Assembly (NCBI GenBank): GCA_024401395.1
Contig: JAKSLD010000015.1
Span: 1-64,000 of the forward strand
DNA from: Bacteroidales bacterium
GTDB taxonomy: Bacteria; Bacteroidota; Bacteroidia; Bacteroidales; Marinilabiliaceae
Length of the DNA: 64,000 nucleotides
Direction: 5' to 3'
Below are positions 1-8,228 of the stretch, one piece after another. The position numbers were made by a program, and so were the translations under genes. Positions within the stretch are counted from its first letter, which is position 1, and each line of letters starts with the position of its first letter. Below the pieces are notes generated by a model. That model saw only the letters and a program-made list of their open reading frames with translations, was not told where the DNA came from and searched no databases.

Positions 1-544
1 TGAATTCGGTATTGCCTTTATCGTACCATACCCATTCACAGTTGTCCGTATTTGCTAGTTCTTCAAACTCTTTTTGTGTAGGCATTCGGTAGCCTGTGCC
101 TAAAGCTGCAGTTGCAGCATCATAAGCCGTAGCTCCGATACCTTTTGAATAATTCGCACCACCATAAACATACTCCTTGAGAGGGTCTTTCTCAGTACCT
201 GCATCTTCCTGTTGTGTCATTGTACCGCCAAGGTCAGAAAGATAAGTCGCCCATGTGTAGTTTGCCTTTGGCGATGTCTCGCCCCACGCTAGATACCATC
301 CTGCATCTGTTGGCGAAGTTGCGCCAAGGTTACATGTCGCCCACTTGACTGACAAGCCGAGGTCGACAAAACCTTCCTGTTCTGCAGGTACCTCGTAAGC
401 AAACGTAATGTCCTGAACATCTTCAATGGCTACCTTTATCGTCTCGCCACCCACTTTTGTTATTACAACTGTATTTGGTGTCTCTTGTGCCATACCGCAC
501 ACTGCCATCAAACCCATAATGGCCGATATAATTATCTTCTTCAT
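1..544 (-). CDS. Secreted FISUMP-type surface protein, 3' end beyond left edge
   Basis: An open frame begins at ATG 544 and runs off the left edge with 181 codons visible and no stop. The N-terminus is a clear Sec signal peptide (MKKIIISAIMGLMAVCGMAQ). From about residue 60 the protein carries the FISUMP-like signature also seen in the 49.3-51.5 kb lipoprotein: VDLGLSVKWAT, a downstream AWGET block, and GYRMPTQKEFEEL. In Bacteroidetes such domains occur in exported, often lipid-anchored or T9SS-exported proteins of unknown ligand. The start lies 10 bases after the stop of the small secreted protein at 555-971, so the two are probably co-transcribed. Function is unknown; surface location is inferred from the signal peptide. 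Confidence 0.8.
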   Translation of the reverse strand, partial: MKKIIISAIMGLMAVCGMAQETPNTVVITKVGGETIKVAIEDVQDITFAYEVPAEQEGFVDLGLSVKWATCNLGATSPTDAGWYLAWGETSPKANYTWATYLSDLGGTMTQQEDAGTEKDPLKEYVYGGANYSKGIGATAYDAATAALGTGYRMPTQKEFEELANTDNCEWVWYDKGNTEF

Positions 545-554
545 ACTTTCTTCT

Positions 555-971
555 TTACTTCTTTATTGTTTTCAGACTGTCACTTGTACCATCGGAATAG
601 ACTACTCTTATTATCATCACACCCTTTTGTGGCTCGTCTACTTTCACACCTTGAAGTGTGTAGTATTCCGTCCCGACGATCTCTTTGCCTGCCGACAGCT
701 CTTCTATCGCTGTCTCCACAGCATCAAAGTCATACACACCAAAGGATATCGTCTCGCCTTCTGCAACGCCTGTCTTCTCTGCCGACTCGTCTACAACAAA
801 CTTCACTACTCCTCCCTCTGTCGAAATAGTAATCTTAGCAGCAGTAGTCAGCTTCACATACTGTGGCGACGTATCTTTGTTCACCACAATAGCAGGATCT
901 TCATCTGCCCACGCAGCCGAAACACTTATCGCCCCAGCCATAAGCATCATTAGAATTCTTTTCTGCTTCAT
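555..971 (-). CDS. Small secreted protein with T9SS-like C-terminal tail
   Basis: 138 residues beginning with a signal peptide ending near AWA/DEDP. The middle is a short beta-rich segment with no family I recognise (TTAAKITISTEGG, then a hydrophobic FGVYDF block). The last 35-40 residues (EYYTLQGVKV, then GVMIIRVVY and a basic KTIKK end) resemble the C-terminal sorting module of Bacteroidetes secreted proteins, in which a YxLxG strand is followed by a GxYI-like strand and a lysine-rich end. A complete T9SS core operon lies at 10.4-16.3 kb, so export by that route is plausible but inferred. It sits directly upstream of, and probably in an operon with, the FISUMP protein that runs off the left edge. 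Confidence 0.7.
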   Translation of the reverse strand: MKQKRILMMLMAGAISVSAAWADEDPAIVVNKDTSPQYVKLTTAAKITISTEGGVVKFVVDESAEKTGVAEGETISFGVYDFDAVETAIEELSAGKEIVGTEYYTLQGVKVDEPQKGVMIIRVVYSDGTSDSLKTIKK

Positions 972-1135
972 TGATATTTTATTTAGTTAATAATATTGTA
1001 ATTGTCTTCTTTGTCACATAGTCTGTTTCTTCCCTCTCAGATACTTTTCCCACAACGCCAGTTGTCTGCTCACGTCTTCTGCCTTCTCTGCTTCTTGGAC
1101 ATACCACCCTTCGAAGGTCAACCCACACAGCCTCA

Positions 1136-2395
1136 TCAACCCCTAAATTCCAATAGCCACTTGCAAAGCGGAACGACCTCAATCTGCATCTCCTCATTCT
1201 TTACTTGCATCTCCTCATTCATAGTGACTATCTGAATTGTCTTTGGCCTCAAGAACGACACGCATTTCTGTATCGCCGCTATTTCTCGTTGCCTTGTAGA
1301 TATGTCGGCCAGACTGTATGAAACTTGCACAATCTTTCCTTCCGACGGAACATAAAAGTCAAGTTCCACATTCTTATTGTAGTACATCAAGCGGTCTCCG
1401 TACTTCTTGTATAATGTGAGAGCCACAATATTCTCTAGCAGTTTGGTCTCTGGCTGCAAAATAAACAGATTCAATATTCCATTGTCATAGAAATAGTGTT
1501 TCTGGATAGTGTTCCTCTCACTTAATGAATCTGTATAATTTTGTATACTGAATGTCAAGTATGATGCATGCAGATAATCCAAATACTCGTTTATCGTCTC
1601 GCGCGTTATCTTTGTCCCATCGGATTGTATCACTCCTTGCAGACGCTTGATAGACGATGGCTGCATCACACTCTCTGCCAATTTGCGTACTAGTAGTCGC
1701 AAACTCCTGTCGTTCCTTATCTTATTGCGTACTACTATGTCAGCTAACAGTATCCTCTCATATAGCGCCTGATGCCAGTCTTGTTTGTTTCTCAGATCAA
1801 AACTCTCTGCTAGCCCTCCTCCATAGAGATATTCCTGTGACATACGCACAACGTCGGCTCTCATTGGCGACTCTTCCCAGTGTTCTGTCATCTCTATACC
1901 CTTATATTTAAGGTATTCGGCAAAAGCAAACGGCAACACTTCTTTGAGCATATATCGCCCACCTAGTGTCGATGCTATCTCGCGACTGAGCATCTTGGCA
2001 TTGCTGCCTGTTATCATCACGTGGTACTTCTCGTCCGCCAGGCGACGGGCAAAATGTTCCCATCCATCCACATTCTGTATCTCGTCTAGAAATACATAGG
2101 GCTTGTGGTGAAACATCTCTCTATATGCATCAATAACAAGGTGAAGCTCGTCTTTGGTGATATCTGATATTCGTTCATCCTCAAAGTTTATGAAAAGTAT
2201 TTCATCTACTCTATGTCCTCCCAAGAGCAACTGCTGTACATACTGATATAGCAGATAGCTTTTCCCTGCACGTCGGATACCAACAAGGACATAGTTCATC
2301 GACTCTTCGAAATCAAAATTTCGACGAAGCAATTTCACGTCTCTTACCACCTCTTGCTGCCGAAGTATAATCTGCTTGATAACATTAATATCCAT
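1136..2395 (-). CDS. AAA-type ATPase with DUF4143-like C-terminus
   Basis: 419 residues. A P-loop ATPase core carries Walker A GIRRAGKS (residues 39-46), Walker B/Glu VFLDEIQNV (about 101-109) and a sensor-like ITGSNAKML. The C-terminal third matches the DUF4143 architecture (a DNGILNLF stretch, then YKKYGDRLMYYNKNVELDFYV), which resembles a nuclease-fold domain with an ELDFYV motif. Such proteins are very common in Bacteroidales as solitary genes of unknown biological role; some workers suspect selfish or defence functions. A second, divergent member lies at 51662-52804. The promoter region holds alternating CCGACAT palindromes (2436-2505), suggesting tight regulation. The TGA stop overlaps a short repeat shared with the tail of the gene at 2702-3151. 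Confidence 0.85.
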   Translation of the reverse strand: MDINVIKQIILRQQEVVRDVKLLRRNFDFEESMNYVLVGIRRAGKSYLLYQYVQQLLLGGHRVDEILFINFEDERISDITKDELHLVIDAYREMFHHKPYVFLDEIQNVDGWEHFARRLADEKYHVMITGSNAKMLSREIASTLGGRYMLKEVLPFAFAEYLKYKGIEMTEHWEESPMRADVVRMSQEYLYGGGLAESFDLRNKQDWHQALYERILLADIVVRNKIRNDRSLRLLVRKLAESVMQPSSIKRLQGVIQSDGTKITRETINEYLDYLHASYLTFSIQNYTDSLSERNTIQKHYFYDNGILNLFILQPETKLLENIVALTLYKKYGDRLMYYNKNVELDFYVPSEGKIVQVSYSLADISTRQREIAAIQKCVSFLRPKTIQIVTMNEEMQVKNEEMQIEVVPLCKWLLEFRG

Positions 2396-2415
2396 AACTG
2401 CTCATTTTTCAAAGG

Positions 2416-2423
2416 CAAATATA
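2416..2423 (-). promoter_or_regulatory. Bacteroidetes -7 box for the DUF4143 ATPase
   Basis: Minus-strand TATATTTG fits the TAnnTTTG consensus and lies 21 bases before the ATG at 2395. No good -33 TTG is present; the CCGACAT palindromes occupy that position. Confidence 0.5.
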
Positions 2424-2435
2424 GTGTTTAATCTC

Positions 2436-2505
2436 ATAACCGACATGTTTTATCTAAAATATGTCGGCTATACCCGACATGTTTGCCGTATTTTATGTCG
2501 GTTAT
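2436..2505. repeat. Four alternating CCGACAT half-sites, putative operator
   Basis: ATAACCGACAT at 2436-2446 is inverted by ATGTCGGTTAT at 2495-2505. Between them lies a perfect-armed palindrome ATGTCGG-CTATAC-CCGACAT at 2461-2480. The block starts just upstream of the ATPase -7 box and covers the -33 zone, so a dimeric or tetrameric regulator binding site is the simplest reading. Confidence 0.55.
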
Positions 2506-2701
2506 ATATACTATAACCAGAAACTAACCACAACACCATATCCCCCTACCCACACAGCCTCATCAACTCTTCCCTACAATTATGAAAAATTCATTATGAG
2601 ATTTTCATAATTCTACGACAATTCTCAGCCATTAAAGCCTTTAACCTGAATGCCATCCTTCGTTATTTCACGACAGAATACCTTATTCCCCTCTCTCCCC
2701 T

Positions 2702-3151
2702 CTACCCACATAGCCTCATCAACTCTTCTCTATACTCTTCTACATTGTCAAACTTCACCCAATAAAACTCTCTCTTCCCCTCAAATAGCCTCTCGTCTTC
2801 TTTCCAAGGCCTGACTTCTACCAACTCGTCTCCATGTTCTCTCAGCATCTTATAGTAAAACGATACAGCAGCCCTGTACGCCCCACCTATCTTGCGTCGC
2901 CTAGCTTCTCTCTTCCAGTGCCTTATCCTGTTCCAACTTACCATATCGCTCTTGGCAAGCTTCTGCGCGTCTGCAAACATGTCCCTCAATGCTCTTTGCG
3001 CTTTCGAGACTTTTACCATCAGAATGCGATAATCGCCCTTGCCACAGCGCTTTATAAAGGTGCTGTAGCCCGTAATCCTAGCTCTGGAGTCCGCTCTCAT
3101 CTCTCTCCTGGCTCGCGTCACATATTTATGCTTTATCGTTACCCTGGCCAT
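2702..3151 (-). CDS. Basic protein of unknown function
   Basis: 149 residues, strongly basic in the first 100 (many Arg and Lys: RARREMRADSRARI, HWKREARRRK) and more acidic toward the end (EEYREELMRLCG). There is no signal peptide and no membrane segment. I do not recognise the family; the basic helical N-terminal half would suit nucleic-acid or ribosome binding, which is speculation. The ATG at 3151 sits about 30 bases after a TATATTTG promoter box (3181-3188). Short fragments matching the last codons of this gene recur at 2548-2567 and 1121-1140, suggesting past local duplication or recombination. Confidence 0.6.
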   Translation of the reverse strand: MARVTIKHKYVTRARREMRADSRARITGYSTFIKRCGKGDYRILMVKVSKAQRALRDMFADAQKLAKSDMVSWNRIRHWKREARRRKIGGAYRAAVSFYYKMLREHGDELVEVRPWKEDERLFEGKREFYWVKFDNVEEYREELMRLCG

Positions 3152-3180
3152 CTGCGTCTGTATCTATATAGTCGGTCGTG

Positions 3181-3188
3181 CAAATATA
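3181..3188 (-). promoter_or_regulatory. -7 box for the 2702-3151 gene
   Basis: Minus-strand TATATTTG, about 30 bases before the ATG. It abuts a copy of the dispersed 40-base repeat (3195-3231). Confidence 0.5.
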
Positions 3189-3194
3189 CAAAAT

Positions 3195-3262
3195 AAAAAA
3201 ATTACGAGCAACAAGGGACTTCCCTTATACTAGCAAGGGACTAGAAAGGGACTACAAAGGAC
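3195..3262 (-). repeat. Dispersed intergenic repeat, copy A, with tandem AGTCCCTT units
   Basis: Read on the minus strand this contains AGTATAAGGGA, AGTCCCTTGTTGCTCG and a poly-T tract, the same order as copies near 21.8, 30.6 and 55.2 kb. Here the core is preceded by further near-tandem 11-base units (AGTCCTTTGT, AGTCCCTTTCT, AGTCCCTTGCT). It lies between the MFS gene and the 2702-3151 gene. Confidence 0.65.
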
Positions 3263-3263
3263 T

Positions 3264-4466
3264 CTACCTTACTTTCCACAAATGGTATTTCGGCGCTACA
3301 TAACCTCTGAACCAAAGCCAGCTGACTACCGCTAATACTGCGCCCAAAGCATAGGTTACTTCAAAACCTAATGTCTCTACAACGGTTCCGCCTAACGCCA
3401 AGCCTGCCCCAATGCCTACGTCCCACGACGTAAGGTAGGTCGACACGGCGGTCCCTCGCTGACTGTTTGGAGCTAATGAAACAAATAATGTATTATACGC
3501 GGGAAACATCACTCCGAAACATATACCCATCAATAGCGCTGCCCCTAAGAATAATGCTTCTACCCCGCCACTCGCTCCGTTTTGTCTCATCCAGCCGCAA
3601 AGTGCCAATAGCGCAAATACTATTATGCAGGCAAAGGAACTGCCTTCAATAAGTTGTGTCGTATACCCTCGGTCAACCAACTTCCCGGAAAATATGCGCG
3701 ACGAGGCTATGCCAATAGCCATAAGCGAGAAAAATACGCCCGAACTGATATTGACTTGCATCTCTTGGGCATACATAGCTACGTATGTAGTTGTCAATCC
3801 GTATGGCATAGATAGTAGCATAAGTGCCACTCCTCCTGGTATGCCTTTTATTAGAATAAACCTGTCAAGCGACAATGGTGGTCTCTGAACTAGCGGGCGT
3901 ACTTTTGTCTTTATCAGCCCTGCACAAACTAATCCTAACGCACAGGCTGCAGTAGCCGTAATGAATATTACCTCAAATGAAAATGCCTCATGCAGAAATA
4001 GTCCTATCATAGGTCCCACACACATGGCAAAGTTGTTGGCCATGCCGTAATACCCCACTCCTTCTCCTCTCCTCTCGGATGGCAGAATGTCTATGACTAT
4101 TGTATTGCCTCCAACGGTAACTGTACCAAATGCTAGTCCATGTAGCACTCTCATCACCACAAACACCGTCAGACACCATGCCATTATATATCCGCCAAAC
4201 ATAATGGTGAATATGGTATAGGACAACATATACAATGGCTTTCTCTGAAAAGCATCTAACAGATACCCGGAAAAAGGTCGTATCACAAGCGCAGCAACTG
4301 TATAGCACGATAGAACGATTCCTATCGTACCTTTGTCCGACCCGAATGTCTCGGAAAGATAAAACGGAAAAATCGGCAGCAAAAGATAGAACCCAATGTA
4401 CAATAGAAAATTAGCTGCCAATATAAGTGCAAAATCTCGTGTAAATAGTTTCTTTTCAGAACTCAT
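3264..4466 (-). CDS. MFS drug/metabolite transporter
   Basis: 400 residues with about twelve hydrophobic segments. The start is taken at ATG 4466; one codon upstream is an in-frame GTG. The sequence is that of a 12-TM major facilitator: a first helix (ALILAANFLLYIGFYLLLPIFP), a loop 2-3 signature region (RPFSGYLLDAFQRKPL) and a central cytoplasmic break around KTKVRPLVQRPPL. The family (Bcr/sugar-exporter-like) exports drugs or metabolites by proton antiport; the substrate cannot be predicted. It is monocistronic, between rpsT and the unknown basic protein, and a copy of the dispersed repeat follows its stop. Confidence 0.85.
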   Translation of the reverse strand: MSSEKKLFTRDFALILAANFLLYIGFYLLLPIFPFYLSETFGSDKGTIGIVLSCYTVAALVIRPFSGYLLDAFQRKPLYMLSYTIFTIMFGGYIMAWCLTVFVVMRVLHGLAFGTVTVGGNTIVIDILPSERRGEGVGYYGMANNFAMCVGPMIGLFLHEAFSFEVIFITATAACALGLVCAGLIKTKVRPLVQRPPLSLDRFILIKGIPGGVALMLLSMPYGLTTTYVAMYAQEMQVNISSGVFFSLMAIGIASSRIFSGKLVDRGYTTQLIEGSSFACIIVFALLALCGWMRQNGASGGVEALFLGAALLMGICFGVMFPAYNTLFVSLAPNSQRGTAVSTYLTSWDVGIGAGLALGGTVVETLGFEVTYALGAVLAVVSWLWFRGYVAPKYHLWKVR

Positions 4467-4532
4467 CACAGCCCAATCTTTAAACTATTATCTGATAATC
4501 TAAGAAATACCCCTGGTCATTAAATAGCAAAA

Positions 4533-4556
4533 CCAAACAACATTACTGTTGTTTGG
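4533..4556 (-). terminator. Rho-independent terminator of rpsT
   Basis: Perfect 9-bp inverted repeat CCAAACAAC/GTTGTTTGG with a 6-base loop, followed on the minus strand by TTTTGC. It is 75 bases after the rpsT stop. Confidence 0.7.
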
Positions 4557-4629
4557 CATATGCTATATCCTTACGGAATGTTTTCTTTGTCTTTTTCACA
4601 TTGTTTCAGCAATGCGAAATGGCGACTTC

Positions 4630-4884
4630 TTAAGCCATCTTGTTAACGAACTTAGCCAACTTAGACTTGATATTGCCTGCCTTGTTCTTGTGGATGATGT
4701 TACGCTTTGCAAGCTTATCCAACATCGAAGCAACCTTTGGAAGGAGCTCAACAGCAGCAGCCTTATCAGTAGTCTGACGGAGAGCCTTCACTGCGTTACG
4801 TGTTGTCTTAGCATAGTAACGGTTGTGAAGTCTGCGCTTCTCGATCTGGCGTGTTCTCTTGATTGCAGATTGATGATTAGCCAT
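4630..4884 (-). CDS. rpsT: 30S ribosomal protein S20
   Basis: 84 residues, full length for bacterial bS20, which binds 16S rRNA in the body of the small subunit. The hallmark N-terminus ([13 protein letters not shown]) and the lysine/arginine-rich helical body ending in [12 protein letters not shown] are present. The gene is transcribed on its own, just downstream of tRNA-Glu on the same strand, and is followed by a clear hairpin terminator (4533-4556). The 37-base gap to the tRNA makes co-transcription with it possible. Confidence 0.97.
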   Translation of the reverse strand: MANHQSAIKRTRQIEKRRLHNRYYAKTTRNAVKALRQTTDKAAAVELLPKVASMLDKLAKRNIIHKNKAGNIKSKLAKFVNKMA

Positions 4885-4921
4885 TTTACTATTAGTTTAT
4901 TACTTGAACTATTAATTCTTG

Positions 4922-4993
4922 TAGTCCCAAGGGGAATCGAACCCCTCTTTAGAGAATGAAAATCTCTCGTCCTAACCGATAGACGATGGGACC
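4922..4993 (-). tRNA. tRNA-Glu (UUC)
   Basis: A cloverleaf can be drawn on the minus strand: acceptor GGTCCCA with TGGGACT, D arm GTCT/GGAC, anticodon arm AGAGA-TTTTCAT-TCTCT with anticodon TTC, and T arm AGGGG-TTCGATT-CCCCT. CCA is not encoded. It has its own promoter at 5035-5042. Confidence 0.95.
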
Positions 4994-5034
4994 GCCTATT
5001 ATAACAAAGATAGGTTTTCCCTATTTTTGCGGTG

Positions 5035-5042
5035 CAAAGGTA
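5035..5042 (-). promoter_or_regulatory. Promoter of tRNA-Glu
   Basis: Minus-strand TACCTTTG with a TTG 20 bases further upstream, about 42 bases before the mature tRNA 5' end. Confidence 0.6.
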
Positions 5043-5097
5043 AAACGCTTTTTTCTCAAATGCAAGCGTTTTACCTATTTTTTGCTATGCCAAATTG

Positions 5098-7143
5098 TTA
5101 AGATACCTTACTACCTGGCTTAACAGTAGCCGTAGGACCACAAACAACCAACTTTCCGTCGGCATCTACAGCGCTCAGAATCATGCCCTGACTCTCAACT
5201 CCCTTCAATTTTCTAGGAGCAAAGTTTGCTATAAATAACACTTCTTTGCCTATCAATTCTTCAGGGTTGTAGTATTTTGCAATGCCCGAAACAATAGTAC
5301 GACCGCCCATGCCATCGTCTATCTTGAACTGGAGTAACTTGTCTGCCTTTGGAACTTTCTGACAGTCTAGCACCTTGCCTACTCGGATGTCTACTTTCTC
5401 AAATGTCTCGAAGTCTACTTCCGCAGCTACTGGCTCTGGCTTGTAGTTCTCTGCCTCATTAGCTTTCTTGATATCCTCAAGCCTCTTCATCTGAGCCTCG
5501 ATAACATCATCTTCTATCTTGTCAAAGAGGAGTTCTGGCTTTTCTATAGCATGTCCTGCAGGAAGAATGTCTATACTTCCAAGTATGTTCCAGTCTGCAT
5601 CTCCCATAGCAAGCATCTTACGAAGCTTTGCTGATGAGAATGGCAAAAATGGCTCAAATACTATGGCAAGATTTGCAGCAATCTGTAAACAGATATTCAT
5701 AATAGTCTCTACGCGAGACATATCTGTCTTTGCTAACTTCCATGGCTCATTGTCTGCAAGGTACTTATTACCGATACGGGCAAGGTTCATAGCCTCTTTC
5801 TGCGCATCTCGGAATCGGAAAACATCAAGAAGTGCCTCTACTTGCTTTCTTACCTCTGCAAACTCAGCTAGTGTCTGCTTATCGCCCTCTGTCAACTCAT
5901 GACGCTCTGGCACCTTACCCTCAAAATATTTATGAGTAAGAACGGTAGCTCGGTTTACAAAGTTACCATATATAGCTACAAGCTCGTTGTTATTGCGTGC
6001 CTGATAGTCTTTCCAGGTAAAATCGTTATCCTTTGTCTCTGGAGCATTGGCCGTCAATACATAACGGAGCACGTCTTGCTTGTTTGGAATCTGCTCGAGA
6101 TATTCGTGGAGCCATACTGCCCAGTTACGTGATGTCGAAATCTTATCTCCCTCAAGGTTAAGGAACTCGTTTGAAGGTACATTGTCTGGCAGGTTGTACT
6201 CTCCGTGTGCCTTCAACATGGCTGGGAACACGATACAGTGGAACACGATATTATCCTTACCGATAAAGTGGAGCATACGTGTCTCTGGATCTTTCCACCA
6301 TGTCTCCCATGTGTCAGGGAGTAGCTCCTTAGTATTGCTGATATAGCCAATAGGCGCATCAAACCATACATAGAGCACCTTGCCCTCCGCTCCTTCTACT
6401 GGCACTGGAATTCCCCAGTTGAGGTCACGGGTAACCGCACGTGGCTTCAAACCTGTGTCAAGCCAGCTCTTGCACTGGCCATATACATTCGAGCGCCATT
6501 CCTTATGCTCGTTGAGAATCCACTGCTCTAACCAACCCTGATACTGATCTAGTGGCAAGTACCAGTGCTTCGTACTGCGCTTTACGAGTTTATTGCCTGT
6601 AACAGCATTATATGGATTGATCAACTCGTCTGGAGAAAGAGTAGAACCGCACTTCTCACACTGGTCGCCGTACGCGTCGGCAGCATGACAGCGAGGACAC
6701 TCTCCGCGGATATTACGGTCGGTCAAGAATTCCTTTGCCTCTTCATCGTAATATTGCTCACTTTCCAACTCAATAAACTTGCCTTCATCATTCAATTTCT
6801 TGAAAAAGTCTGATGCATGCTTCTTATGAGTCTCTGATGTTGTTCTGGAATATACATCAAATGAGATTCCGAAATCCTCAAACGACTTCTTGATCAAATT
6901 GTGATAACGGTCTACCACATCTTGTACTGTACATCCTTCCTTGCGGGCTCTGATGGTTACAGGTACACCATGCTCATCGGAACCTCCGACAAGAAGCACC
7001 TCCTGTCCCTTAAGACGAAGATAGCGAGCATATATATCAGCTGGAACATATACACCAGCCAAGTGACCGATATGCACAGGACCGTTTGCGTATGGCAAAG
7101 CGGTGGTCACAAGAGTTCTCTTAAATTTCTTCTGTTCGCTCAT
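5098..7143 (-). CDS. metG: Methionyl-tRNA synthetase
   Basis: 681 residues, the long form carrying a C-terminal tRNA-binding domain. It charges tRNA-Met in the cytoplasm. The class I signature HIGH is at residues 24-27 ([10 protein letters not shown]), a zinc knuckle CPRC...CEKC lies near 150-165, and the KMSKS-type loop reads KISTSR around residue 335. The anticodon-binding helical domain follows, and from about 575 there is an EMAP/Trbp111-like OB fold ([14 protein letters not shown]). The length and domain order are as expected for Bacteroidetes. It is followed by tRNA-Glu and preceded within 15 bases by galE on the same strand, so galE-metG probably form an operon. Confidence 0.97.
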   Translation of the reverse strand: MSEQKKFKRTLVTTALPYANGPVHIGHLAGVYVPADIYARYLRLKGQEVLLVGGSDEHGVPVTIRARKEGCTVQDVVDRYHNLIKKSFEDFGISFDVYSRTTSETHKKHASDFFKKLNDEGKFIELESEQYYDEEAKEFLTDRNIRGECPRCHAADAYGDQCEKCGSTLSPDELINPYNAVTGNKLVKRSTKHWYLPLDQYQGWLEQWILNEHKEWRSNVYGQCKSWLDTGLKPRAVTRDLNWGIPVPVEGAEGKVLYVWFDAPIGYISNTKELLPDTWETWWKDPETRMLHFIGKDNIVFHCIVFPAMLKAHGEYNLPDNVPSNEFLNLEGDKISTSRNWAVWLHEYLEQIPNKQDVLRYVLTANAPETKDNDFTWKDYQARNNNELVAIYGNFVNRATVLTHKYFEGKVPERHELTEGDKQTLAEFAEVRKQVEALLDVFRFRDAQKEAMNLARIGNKYLADNEPWKLAKTDMSRVETIMNICLQIAANLAIVFEPFLPFSSAKLRKMLAMGDADWNILGSIDILPAGHAIEKPELLFDKIEDDVIEAQMKRLEDIKKANEAENYKPEPVAAEVDFETFEKVDIRVGKVLDCQKVPKADKLLQFKIDDGMGGRTIVSGIAKYYNPEELIGKEVLFIANFAPRKLKGVESQGMILSAVDADGKLVVCGPTATVKPGSKVS

Positions 7144-7158
7144 ATTGTTGTATATAAC

Positions 7159-8193
7159 TTACTTTATACCCCTGCAATTCTTCTCCCAGTTCCAGGAAGA
7201 GAGAAGTGTATCTTCGATTGTTGCCTCAGCCTTCCAGCCAAGCTCGTTATTTGCCAATGAGGTGTCAGCCCATATCTTCTCGATATCTCCTTCACGGCGA
7301 CCTACAATCTTGTAGTTCAACTTGACACCTGTCGACTTCTCGAATGCCTTCACTAGTTCCATTACAGAAACTCCACTGCCTGTACCAATGTTGAAATACT
7401 CATAGTTTGCCTTGTTCTTCTTGCTGAGCAAGCGGTCAATAGCTACTACGTGTGCCTTAGCAAGGTCAACTACATTGATAAAGTCACGGATACAAGTGCC
7501 ATCTGGTGTGTTATAGTCATCACCGAAAATGCTCAACTGCTCTCGTATACCTGCTGCAGTCTGTGTAATGTATGGTACAAGATTATTTGGAATACCGACT
7601 GGCGACTCTCCAATAAGTGCTGATGGATGCGCTCCAATAGGATTGAAATATCTCAATGCCAAACAGTTGAGTCCCAACTCGGCATTTGCCTTTGCAAAGT
7701 CTCGCATAATATCTTCTGCAATAGCCTTTGTATTTCCATAAGGCGACTCTGCTGGCTTGCGTGGAGTATTCTCTGTAACAGGCAATTTATCTGGCTGACC
7801 GTATACTGTACATGAAGACGAGAAAACAAGATTCTTCACACCGTATGTTTTCATACAGTCAAGAAGATTCATTAAAGAGTTAAGATTGTTTCTATAATAC
7901 TCAAGAGGCTTATAAACGCTCTCTCCTACTGCCTTGAGAGCCGCGAAGTGGATAATAGCCTCTATAGATGTATACTTCTTGAAGAATGCATTGATTTTCT
8001 CTACATCAGTGAGGTCAAAGCACTCAAACTTAGGGCGGATGCCTGTAATCTTCTCAATATTATCTACAGTCTCCTTTTTTGAATTGCATAGATTATCTAC
8101 GATTACAACATCATAACCTGCCTGCTGCAACTCAACTACTGTATGGGAACCAATAAAACCTGTTCCTCCTGTTACCAATATCTGCTTAGCCAT
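7159..8193 (-). CDS. galE: UDP-glucose 4-epimerase
   Basis: 344 residues, an extended short-chain dehydrogenase fold. It interconverts UDP-glucose and UDP-galactose for the Leloir pathway and cell-envelope sugar supply. The NAD-binding GGTGFIGSH is at residues 9-17, the SSSCTVYG strand supplies the catalytic Ser, and YGNTK provides the Tyr-Lys pair. The substrate-binding segment NVVDLAKAHV follows. It lies just upstream of metG and has its own -7 box (8219-8226) overlapping the end of the mannanase-like gene. Nearby sugar genes (GH5 here; GH2 at 58 kb) could use its product, though no direct link is visible. Confidence 0.95.
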   Translation of the reverse strand: MAKQILVTGGTGFIGSHTVVELQQAGYDVVIVDNLCNSKKETVDNIEKITGIRPKFECFDLTDVEKINAFFKKYTSIEAIIHFAALKAVGESVYKPLEYYRNNLNSLMNLLDCMKTYGVKNLVFSSSCTVYGQPDKLPVTENTPRKPAESPYGNTKAIAEDIMRDFAKANAELGLNCLALRYFNPIGAHPSALIGESPVGIPNNLVPYITQTAAGIREQLSIFGDDYNTPDGTCIRDFINVVDLAKAHVVAIDRLLSKKNKANYEYFNIGTGSGVSVMELVKAFEKSTGVKLNYKIVGRREGDIEKIWADTSLANNELGWKAEATIEDTLLSSWNWEKNCRGIK

Positions 8194-8218
8194 CGTAATA
8201 TTGCTATTTATTGCGGTG

Positions 8219-8226
8219 CAAATTTA
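8219..8226 (-). promoter_or_regulatory. -7 box of galE
   Basis: Minus-strand TAAATTTG, 26 bases before the galE ATG, in the short gap after the GH5 stop. Confidence 0.5.
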
Positions 8227-8228
8227 CC

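Larger units (their letters stand above)
2396..2701. other. Intergenic region with promoter, CCGACAT palindromes and repeat fragment
   Basis: About 306 bases without a gene. It holds a -7 box for the ATPase (2416-2423), four alternating CCGACAT half-sites (2436-2505), a 20-base fragment matching the 3' end of the 2702-3151 gene (2548-2567), and a 10-bp inverted repeat ATTATGAAAA/TTTTCATAAT (2579-2588 and 2602-2611) that could form a hairpin downstream of that gene. Confidence 0.6.

Noticed and set aside
979..1197. 72-codon minus-strand ORF
   Set aside because: It overlaps the ATPase 3' end, is Arg-rich without domain features, and has no promoter or start context; most likely chance.
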